A stretch of DNA of 64,000 bases from Cycas panzhihuaensis (lineage: Eukaryota > Cycadophyta). Below are positions 56,338-64,000 of the stretch, one piece after another; position 1 is the first letter of the stretch, and every line of letters begins with the position of its first letter. The position numbers and the translations under genes are program-made. The stretch is taken from assembly GCA_023213395.1 (NCBI GenBank), contig CM041465.1, positions 29,395,741 to 29,459,740 of the forward strand, read 5' to 3'. A model generated the notes under the pieces. That model saw only the letters and a program-made list of their open reading frames with translations. It made no database searches and was not told the origin of the DNA.

Positions 56338-56879
56338 GGCGGGGCCCCCGTTGGGCACTTCCTCTTTTTTCACCTCAGAGGTAGCCTTCGAGACCGCATT
56401 TTCGCCCTAGCCAACATTACTTTCTGGCCCAGTTCCTCTTTTCGTCTATGTGGTCTCCTTTTGACCCGTTTCTCTCGTCACATTAATGACGCCCCAAATA
56501 GCTCATTTTTGTCGAAGCCCCCCTTGTCTCATTTTACGTACCACTCTTGTGCATGCCTGAGTTTATACTCATTTGGCTCATTTCGCTGCCCTGGACCCGT
56601 TTTTATAGCCTGTTCCTTCTCTCGGGGCCCCCAAAGGGAATGCTCCCCCCACTCGGAGTCATTCTTTGCCTTTTAAGGCAACCTTTGGCACCCCGGGATG
56701 CCTTTTTCTCGCCCACTCTCATCCAGTGGTTGGATCGTATGCTTTTGTCCTTAGGTAGCCTCATTGCTAGGTCCTCCTACCCTTCACGGCCATTTATCGC
56801 TTGCCATATGAGCCTCTTTCTGCTCTGACTCCTATATCACTACATATTTTCTCCACCGAGTTTTTCTCTTCCATCATCC
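56338..56879. other. Divergent intergenic region between antisense gene and RNase H gene
   Basis: About 540 bases, pyrimidine-rich on the plus strand (for example TTTTCTCCACCGAGTTTTTC just before the RNase H ATG). It separates two genes that point away from each other, so it is the likely place for their promoters. No TATA is seen for the rightward gene. Confidence 0.45.
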
Positions 56880-57420
56880 ATGTCTCTCTATGTCTTTACT
56901 AATGGTGGGAGCTACGGTAATCCTAGACCTCATACCGCCGCATGGATCCTTCGCAGCTCATCCAAACACGATTTCTTGTGCTCTAAGGTCTTCCTCCCAG
57001 AGGCTACCAATAATGAAGCTGAGTACACGGCTGTTATTGAGGCTCTCACTGATGCTCTCTGTTTCCATCATGGATCTATTATTTTGTTTTGTGACTTCCA
57101 GGTTGTGGTGTCCCATCTCACCCAAGTTTACTAGGTGCGATGCCCTCACTTGAGAGCCCTTGCTTTGACTGCTAGGTCTCTTCTGGCTTGTTTCTAGTCT
57201 ATCAACATCTGACACATTCCTTGGGCACTTAATGCTGAGGTAGATAGTCTTATTCGCCTCATCCTTGAGCGTTGCCTTCCTCTTCTTGCTGACTGCCCCT
57301 AAGACTTGTCCGGTTATTCTGTTATCCAAGTCCCAAGCTGTCATATGCATCATCTTGCAATTCATTGGCACCTCCGAAAGCTAGTCGCTAACGAGGTTAA
57401 ACTATGGTGACTACTAGTTT
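56880..57420 (+). pseudogene. Second RNase H gene of element I, downstream of integrase
   Basis: ATG at 56,880 opens MSLYVFTNGGSYGNPRPHTA, then ATNNEAEYTAVIEALTDAL (57,006-57,058), LFCDFQVVVSHL (57,087-57,122) and HIPWALNAEVDSLI (57,212-57,254). These are the four catalytic blocks of RNase HI of the type found as the extra (archaeal-like) domain of Tat elements: D-GGS-GNP, NNEAEY, D-q-vv, and A-vD-L. Glu and the later Asp residues are kept; the first Asp is Asn (AAT), a single G-to-A change. First stop TAG at 57,132, then others. Normally this domain sits between RNase H and integrase in pol; here it stands alone, about 3.9 kb after integrase and next to the 3' LTR. Confidence 0.8.
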
Positions 57421-57683
57421 GCTCACTTATTTCTTCTACTTGATCATGCACATCTCTTGCATCTTTTTACGATGGGGGTAGCTCCCTCATCCTTCTTATC
57501 TTCCAGTTGATTCCCAGGTGATGCATAGGCAGCCCCTATTCAAGCATTCTGCCATGACACTCGTCGGCACCCTTGACTCCTATTATGATCTTTATTTATA
57601 TATATATGCATACATGTGCTACTGACAATTGTGTTGCCAACATTCACCATCGCACCATGCTTCTGAGCGGCGAGGCTCTGCTA

Positions 57684-57695
57684 CCAAGGGGGCAG
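57684..57695 (+). promoter_or_regulatory. Element I polypurine tract
   Basis: CCAAGGGGGCAG directly before the 3' LTR start at 57,696; this form of tract is usual in Tat-like elements. Confidence 0.8.
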
Positions 57696-59090
57696 TGTTT
57701 CCCAGCTACTGGGAATGGATACAGAGAGCTCGACTCAGGTAAGTGTAGGTACGTTTCTCACTTTACTTTTTCTTCTTATGAGGAGTACTTGCTTGCATGC
57801 TACATGTTTTTCGTAGATGGTTTGCATCATCTACACCTCTTTAGCCTATGATGACTATAGCGGAGGCACACTTCCAACAAGTGTGGTACCCCGGTGGCCA
57901 CGTCACCTCCCGCAATCTTCCCTACTCCCCTTAAGGCTTATTTGACTCATGTGATGATCATTTGTTATGTTGTTTTATCACCACTTAGTCCCCTTGTTGT
58001 ATCCTTGAGCCCCTTAATTACTTTTTTGTGGTTCTTGGTCCTTTGTTTGCCCCTGGGCAGGTGGGCTCGCCCCCTACCTTCCTCCTAATACCCTGGCCTA
58101 TATCCCTAGTTGGCTGTTTGGGCCTGTTTAGGCCTCTAACCCTACACCACGGCAGAGTTCACTTCTGGTTGTATTTATCATGATGCTTGTGATATGTACC
58201 GTGGTGTGACTATTATAAACTATTTTTTAAACCTGCCGTGGAAATTCTCGCATTTATTATAGAATTGCCACATGTCCTTTGGCCCACCTTAGTGCCAACT
58301 GAGCCCTAATCACTCAATTACTGTTGGGGCTAAGTATTTAAGCTCTTCTTAAGTCATTTTTTGGATCTTTTGGGTCTCTTTCGAAGGAACACTAAGGAAA
58401 ATTGCCCTGCTCTCTACTCTACTGTACTCTCAGGACTTATGCGCTCCTTTACACCGGCCACCTTAGGCCTCATCAGTGACATCCTCCACGACCCATTGTA
58501 TGCCCTGGAGGGGGTATTCTTGAGGAGTTTTTAGGGTCTCTTTGCCCAGGTAAGCACCGAGTTATTTTAGAAGTGAGATTTCTCTCAGCTGCCTCAACAG
58601 GGGCCCTATACCCACTGCATCTCAATCTTCTTCATAGGTTTTCAGCCTCTTCTCAGTAGACTCTTGCAGAGGTAAATTCCTCCTCACTTTCCTTGAGTTA
58701 TTTATTGATTTGAAGCTCTTTTCTTGGTCAGTTCATGCCCATCTTTGTGCATGCTTGTTGCTAGTTTCTTTTTCTTAGTTTCTAGAGTTTTTCTCTTGAT
58801 TTGCTGTAGCTATTTCTCTATTGTTTGAGGCTCCTCTCCTATGTTTCATGCCCAGGGAAGTGGCACAAGAGGATTTCACAGGGTTTGGGATAGAGCTGGG
58901 TGGATTCCGTACCACTCTTATGCTCCTAAGAGGCTTCTGCCCTCCAAAGCCTCCTCTTTTATCCCTGTGCTGTCCCTGGAGTGGGTAAGGGATTAGGAGA
59001 TCATTTCCAGATACTAAAACCAGTGTTTGCACCTATTACAATGCTGGTTGATAGGCCTGTTTCTCCCATCCGGGTAATGCATAAGCCCTA
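57696..59090 (+). repeat. Element I 3' LTR, cut by element J
   Basis: TGTTTCCCAGCTACTGGG to ATAAGCCCTA; parallel to 43,462-44,851. It stops exactly where the LTR of J starts (59,091). The last five bases CCCTA would be the left TSD of J, to be matched outside the window. Confidence 0.9.
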
Positions 59091-60480
59091 TGTTTCCCGA
59101 CTTTCAGGAATGGATACGGAATCACTGACTCAGGTAAGTGCAGGTATGTTTCTCGCATTATCATCGCTTTCTTTTGATGAGTGTTTGCTTGCATGTCTAC
59201 TTGTGTGTGGCTTTGTAGGTGACTTTGTCCTCGTCTACACTTATTTTAGCCTATGACAACTATAGCAAGGGCACACTCCTAGCGAGTCTGGCACCCTGGT
59301 GGCCACTTCACTTCCCGCATCGGCCCTCCTCGCTCCAGGACCCACTAGGTTTGCGCCACCTCCGCTCGTGTGATGACCCGTCATCGTTTGGTCGACTTGC
59401 CACCCTATTTGAGCCCTATTTTTGCTCCTTTGGACCCGTCTATTGGCTTGTTTACCCCCGGGTAGGTGTCTCAGCCCTCTATTGGCCCTTTTGGTCATCA
59501 CTTTGACTTATGGTGGTAGAACCTATTTTGCCTCTGGGTTCATCTGGTGGCGATCTTGTGATGCCATTTGGAACATCGGTGATCTTGTGGAGTTCTGATC
59601 TGTTATTCTAATTTATTTTTAAAAATGCCTTACAGCGATTTCGCATTTATTTGAAACTACCACGTGTTTCGTGACTTAACTCTCTTCGGTAGTGCCTAAT
59701 CGCTCGCTTTAGGGTTTGGGTTGAGTATTTAAGTCACTTTTCGCTCATTTTAGAACTTTTGGCTCACTTTCAAGATTGCTCCTCGAGAAACAAGGTTGTG
59801 CTGCTCTTCTTTCGCCCTCTGCTATCACGGGACTGCACCTCTCCTCTGACACCTAGCTCTCCTTTGGTATGGCTAGGACATTCTCTGACCCCTCACACAC
59901 CTTGGAGGGCCCCTTAGAAGGTTTCGGTGGATTCTTACCGGGCGACCATCGAGGGTTCAAGTGCGGTGTTTCCGTCCAACCTCCTTAGCGGGGTCCCGGA
60001 CTGCTTGCCAGTCTGGGTGATTTCTCAGCCCCTCTTCACTGCCCCTTGGCTGAGGCAAGTCCCTTGCCTCCCTCACTCAAGTATTTCTTGATTTGAATTG
60101 TTTTCCTTGTGATATTAATGCTCCATCTTGCTTGCTCCCTGCTTGTCCTTGTAAGTTTGGTTTTCTTCCTCTTAGTGGGCTGTTTTACCTCTGTCCTTGT
60201 GCCTCTTACCTGCGTTTGTTCACTGCCTTGTGGCTCTTGGGGGGATGTTAGGGTGTTATTTGTAGGAGGTGGGCCACTCCGAGGCTTACCGGTCATTTAC
60301 CTTTGCTTTGGTTACCCTCTTTTATGTGCTTTCATCGTTGGATTGATACTAACATATGTGTGTTTAGATTCATACTTGCATTATATAAATATATATTGTT
60401 AGAATCTTGTATTGCATGTTAGTACCCTTTCTCCGGAAAGGGGGAGGTTGCCATCGCTTGCAGGTACTTGAGGATCGTGG
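59091..60480 (+). repeat. Element J 5' LTR, right end uncertain
   Basis: The left end is exact. TATTTAAG at 59,726-59,733 is the likely core promoter. CTCTTTTATGTGC and TATAAATATATATTG stand near 60,310 and 60,387. The LTR end cannot be set because the 3' copy is outside the window; 60,480 is only a guess. Confidence 0.6.
59726..59733 (+). promoter_or_regulatory. TATA-like core promoter in element J LTR
   Basis: TATTTAAG in GGGTTGAGTATTTAAG, the same words as in the I LTR at 44,085. Confidence 0.55.
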
Positions 60481-61514
60481 AGGATATTATCTGTTAGCTC
60501 CATTACCGGTAAGTGCCCTCACGTACATCGTACTTTCGCACTTCTTTAGTTATTAGCATCTACTTCCTTTCTTTCCTTGGCATTACATTTAGTACTTTTC
60601 CGGGGAAGGTAAGGGAGCCCCTCATCTAAATCCATCACGACGCTTCACATCTGATGCACCACATAGAGTAGCTTGGTGCCCCTCGAGTTAGTCCTCGTCA
60701 CACATGCCCTCGATCCAAGTGCACACCTTACTCTACTCTACCGCTTTATTTCCTTTTAGATTCCTTTCTTAGTAATTAACACATCAGAAAATAAAAAGGA
60801 AATTTGACTTTGTTCTTTGGTTATGCTTTACTTGCTTCATTACATGTATCTTTGTTACCCATAGGAAAGGCTATAGGAACCGCCCTTTCACCTTTCCTCC
60901 GCTCCTTAGCCGCACAAGTTTCTTACCCCCGGCGTTGCTTGTGTACCTAGCTAGCTTGTTTAGGCACACCCTTGATCTATTTTTCTTGGATCTTCTCCTT
61001 CCCCTTCCAGCCATCCAAGGGTGGGAGGATCACATCTAGGTCAACCCAGGCTAACCCTACACCTCTTCACCCTTCGTTCGAAGTGGTGGAGGATCACTTG
61101 TTAGTAGCCATATTCCATTACAGGTCCCGAACTCGCACTCCGGCGCATGGGGTGCTCTGCATGGTAATTACTTTTCTTATAGGCCTCTCCTTCGATTATA
61201 TCATCACCCACTCTCACCACACCTATTAGTTAGGTAGCTATCCCGTAGATGCACGTCCACTAGCGACCATCTTGGGGGTGCCGAAGGGAGCTAGTTTCCG
61301 CTCTCTTCCGTTGGTTTTTCTACCTTCTTGTGATCCTTTTATACCTATTTCGATCTCTTTGTTGGGTAGCCCCAATGCATGTGCCTTTTCCTTTTCCCTA
61401 ACATTGTTAGTTGATCTTGCATGCGATGCTTTTCTCGTCGCTTGCGCGGTCTACCCCCATTGTTAGAAGACCCCGAGTATCGCCCTCTTCCTTTGTCAGA
61501 TTCTGATCTGACTA
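60481..61514 (+). other. Element J LTR end and leader
   Basis: No consistent coding until the last 80 bases, which share a frame with gag (RCFSRRLRGLPPLLEDPEYR, about 61,427-61,486). Parallel in layout to 44,852-46,455 of I. Confidence 0.5.
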
Positions 61515-63915
61515 TGGAGGGATACTCTTCTGATTGGGCCTACTAGACTTCCACCTTGGAAACCCATGCTTTTCCTTCCCCTATTCCTGGGTCCACCCAA
61601 GAGGGTGATGACCCCCTTTATTACCCAAGTGACCAACATCTCTCACTCGATGTCCATCCCTCTACGCATTCCGTAGAAGGATCCGCTCCTCTTGAGATTT
61701 GCCACGAAGTTGGTGACTCTTATGAGGAGCATCCCGAGGAACCTACTTTGTTCAAGGTCCCAATTACCTCTTACGAGTATGTAGGAACCCCTCCCTTCGA
61801 CGTAGTTGAAGCTCTCAACGAGTGTCGTCATGCAGCACGCTTGCAACCGCGTCTTGGATGGCTTGAGGATGCCCTCCATGGAGGAGCCTCTTCCTCTTTC
61901 GCTCCTCCCCCGCATGCCTCATCCTCATCCACTCTTCCTTTGACAACGAATCCCTTCGTACCTGCGCATGTGTCCCACTCCTTTCCTATTCCTGCAGTGG
62001 GGGCACGTGTCGCGCCTTCTATCTCTCATCGAGGTCCTAGTGTTTCAGGATCTCCCCGTGGTGTGTCTTTCCTTCAATTGAAGGTTAGCATACCCGTCCC
62101 TAACCAAACCAATGTGCCATCCCCTAATGTGGTGCATACCGTTCCTAGTAGGCTTGCCGGTCCTACTAGCCTTCCGACCACTAGTCATGTGGGATCCGCT
62201 CCCACGTATCCTCAAAACCAACATATTGGTGCTTCCTTCTATGTTCCCCCAGGGTATACTTCTTAACCTTAGGGGCAGGGTAGAGGAAGTCATCTCCCGG
62301 TTTATGGGGTGGATCCGCTACACCCATATGGGGTCACTCCACCTACGGGTGGCCCATATGGGTAAAACCTGGTTCCACATCCGTCTTGCCCGTCATCCAA
62401 CGTAATCCCATTCATTGTGCCTTCGCAATGGAACCTAACTCCCTTCCAAGGCACCTACCCCCACGCCTCTTTTCAGCAAGGGGCGTTTCCTCAAGGAGGG
62501 ATGGGTGTTCCACCCCCATCCACTCCTTGTTCATTACCTACTACGACATTCGTTCACCCTACGGTCCAGGCAAGGGCACACCCCTTCATGGACTTTAGGT
62601 CAACACCTCTTTCCATTGAGGCGTTAAGAACCAATCTGCTGCCTCATCCCCCTGAAGTTCCTAGGTTCGATGGAACTTCGTCGCAAGACCTGGCGGAGTA
62701 TGTGTGTAGTTTTTCTATGGCATACATCGATTACTGGGCTTATGACCACATTTTAATGAAATTATTCCCGCGATCCTTGCAGGGTGACGCCCTCAAGTGG
62801 TTCTACCGTCTCCCTGCCCATTCTATCCATTCATTCCAGCATTTGGTGGACGAGTTCATCAACTATTTTGATGTAGCTCGTCCATTCGAGAGCGGAATGA
62901 AGTCGCTTCTTTTGCTCAAACAAGGTCACAACGAAATGAATCATGACTTTGTGCGGCGATTCCATGACTTGCTTCATTCCACTAAGGCAACATTGCAGGG
63001 AGGCTGGCGAGACATTTTTCGTCAATACGCCGTCACGAAATTCATGTGGAAGTCCTCAAGATGGGGGTGACCATATGTGACTCTGTGATCACCAAGAGTT
63101 TGGCGTTGGAGGCTATTGAGATCCAAGCCGGTCTCAAGAAACCTCTTAAGCCCTCACTGGCAGTGAGGTACCACCCCAACCAAGGATACCAAATCTTCAC
63201 AACCTACGGTCTTCCTCTCATCAAGCCAGAGGACTTTAGACCCTCTCACATCAGCCATACGCTCATTCGAGCGTACGATGAAGGAACTCAAGCTTCAGGC
63301 TCCTTCATCCCCTACATCTAATAAACAAGTCCAACAAACAACCCAAGCTCCTCTCCCTAGGAATGGAAACGCCCAGTCCTCTCAAGCGAGAAGGTTAGAC
63401 CCTTCGCTTGAGAAGAAGTGGTGCACCATTCATGGGGAGTGCTTCCATGACGATTCATGTTGTAGGGCCCAGCATCCCAAGGATGCCCCTTGACGTGATT
63501 CTTCCCCCAAACGGGCCTCAAGGCCTAATTTGTATCAACCAATTCACAAGGATCCGTTCCCTAAACATGGGGAGCACGATCGCAACACCCAAACCAAAAC
63601 AGCAAAGCGAGGAAGATCGCCTGATCCCTGTCCTTCCCGCGATAAAGGGAAGGGTGCCCAGAACTCATTTTCTTCCTCTCGTTCTCCTAGCTGTCGCACC
63701 CTGTCACCTTTGCAACCTCGGAATAAGGGGAAGAAAGTGATCCAGTTGCTTGAAGTAACCCCTACTTACGCCCTTACACGATCTCAAGCCACTAAGGAAG
63801 TGGCAGGAGCTTCTTGTTCTTCCGCTCCTTCTGACCCTCTTCCGGAGAACCTTCCTCCAGAAATACCTCTCTTTCCCAAGGCTATTCCTGTACACCTAAG
63901 TCGTTACGATTTCTG
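61515..63915 (+). pseudogene. gag: Element J gag, broken
   Basis: MEGYSSDWAY at 61,515, then a stop at 61,545. A long open stretch (61,556-62,266) follows with the Pro/Ser-rich N-terminal half, then the capsid: LKWFYRLPAHSIHSFQHLVD (62,793-62,852), FINYFDVARPFESG and FVRRFHDLLHS (62,950-62,985). A frameshift near 62,997 moves the rest to another frame (EVLKMGVTICDSVITKSLAL from 63,046). The zinc-knuckle-like WCTIHGECFHDDSCCRA stands at about 63,418-63,470. The end (LTRSQATKEVAG, PKAIPVHLSRYDF) corresponds to I 48,720-48,830. Fewer stops than in I. Confidence 0.83.
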
Positions 63916-64000
63916 AAGGGCACTTACCCAGCCTACCACGAAGGGTAAGCCCTTCTCAGTCGTGGATGAGCTCCATACTGTCGCTGCAAGAATGTCCTTG
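63916..64000 (+). pseudogene. Start of element J protease linker
   Basis: After a TGA at 63,914 the frame resumes as VVDELHTVAARMSL, matching I 48,875-48,915. Cut by the window end. Confidence 0.65.

Larger units (their letters stand above)
43462..59090 (+). mobile_element. Element I: Ty3/gypsy Tat-like retrotransposon with two extra genes
   Basis: 5' LTR from 43,462 and 3' LTR from 57,696, the latter cut at 59,090 by element J. Order: LTR, leader, gag, protease, RT, RNase H, integrase, antisense plant-mobile-domain-like gene, sense RNase H gene, purine tract, LTR. Integrase after RT/RNase H defines Ty3/gypsy; the SPWPFAQWGLDLIG-type integrase, the LTGR-WA-LL-FDL RNase H tail and the DNGSS protease point to the Tat/Athila side. 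Base composition is clearly richer in G+C than the copia region. Because J interrupts the 3' LTR, the rest of I lies beyond the window. Confidence 0.88.
59091..64000 (+). mobile_element. Element J: second Tat-like gypsy element, runs off the window
   Basis: Starts TGTTTCCCGACTTTCAGGAATGG at 59,091, a diverged relative of the I LTR (shared GGAATGGATAC, CTCAGGTAAGTG, GGCACACT). Leader, gag and the start of the protease linker follow in the same order as I and at clear but not near-identical similarity. It is inserted into the I 3' LTR and so is younger than I. Confidence 0.88.

Noticed and set aside
1-64000. CRISPR arrays, bacterial operons, tRNA or rRNA genes
   Set aside because: No regularly spaced identical repeats, ribosome binding site patterns, cloverleaf-like sequences or rRNA signatures were seen; all features fit plant retrotransposons.

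Overview
This window reads as plant intergenic DNA built almost entirely from decayed LTR retrotransposons, many inserted into one another. I see no convincing single-copy host gene, rRNA, tRNA or CRISPR array. The two retrotransposon superfamilies (Ty1/copia and Ty3/gypsy of the Tat/Athila-like type), the initiator-Met-tRNA primer sites (TGGTATCAGAGC and close variants), the heavy stop-codon load and the depth of nesting suit a seed plant with a large, slowly purged genome. A gymnosperm is plausible but the sequence alone does not prove it.

Layout. 1-6,240: copia element A (+), 5' end outside the window. 7,364-41,258: one old copia element D (+), bounded by 305/304-bp LTRs and a perfect 5-bp target-site duplication (TSD) AAGAG, and swollen to about 34 kb by later events. 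Inside D lie a gypsy gag-protease remnant H (-), a solo LTR (11,084-11,692, TSD TAAAT), a duplicated block (12,394-19,881, a second copy of 20,796-28,865), a second solo LTR of the same family (21,444-22,084), and copia element C (-, 22,556-39,196, TSD ACTAA). C in turn holds copia element F (-, 28,627-33,319) and the gag-less copia element G (+, 34,081-38,634, TSD GAAAA) in its long leader. 41,870-43,461: copia fragment K (-). 43,462 to the end: two GC-richer gypsy elements. I (+) is inserted into the reverse transcriptase of K. J (+) is inserted into the 3' LTR of I at 59,090/59,091 and runs off the window.

Relative order of events from the nesting: D landed first, then C in the D coding region, then F in the C leader. 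The block covering part of D, most of C and the first part of an F LTR was then duplicated. The 641-bp solo LTR in D is missing from the duplicate and probably came later. G also sits in the C leader.

The most interesting unit is gypsy element I. Between integrase and 3' LTR, where an element of this size normally carries little, it has two extra genes in divergent orientation. One is an antisense, apparently intron-containing gene (about 55,790 to 53,830, -) whose product resembles the plant mobile domain followed by a coiled coil, with a TATATAA box about 540 bp upstream. The other is a sense RNase H gene (56,880-57,420, +) of the kind that Tat elements normally carry inside pol. The pol-internal RNase H of I has lost its usual acidic residues. 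This looks like a two-gene accessory cassette.

Almost all coding regions are broken, mostly by C-to-T/G-to-A type changes that turn Gln, Trp and Arg codons into stops, as expected for DNA long kept methylated.
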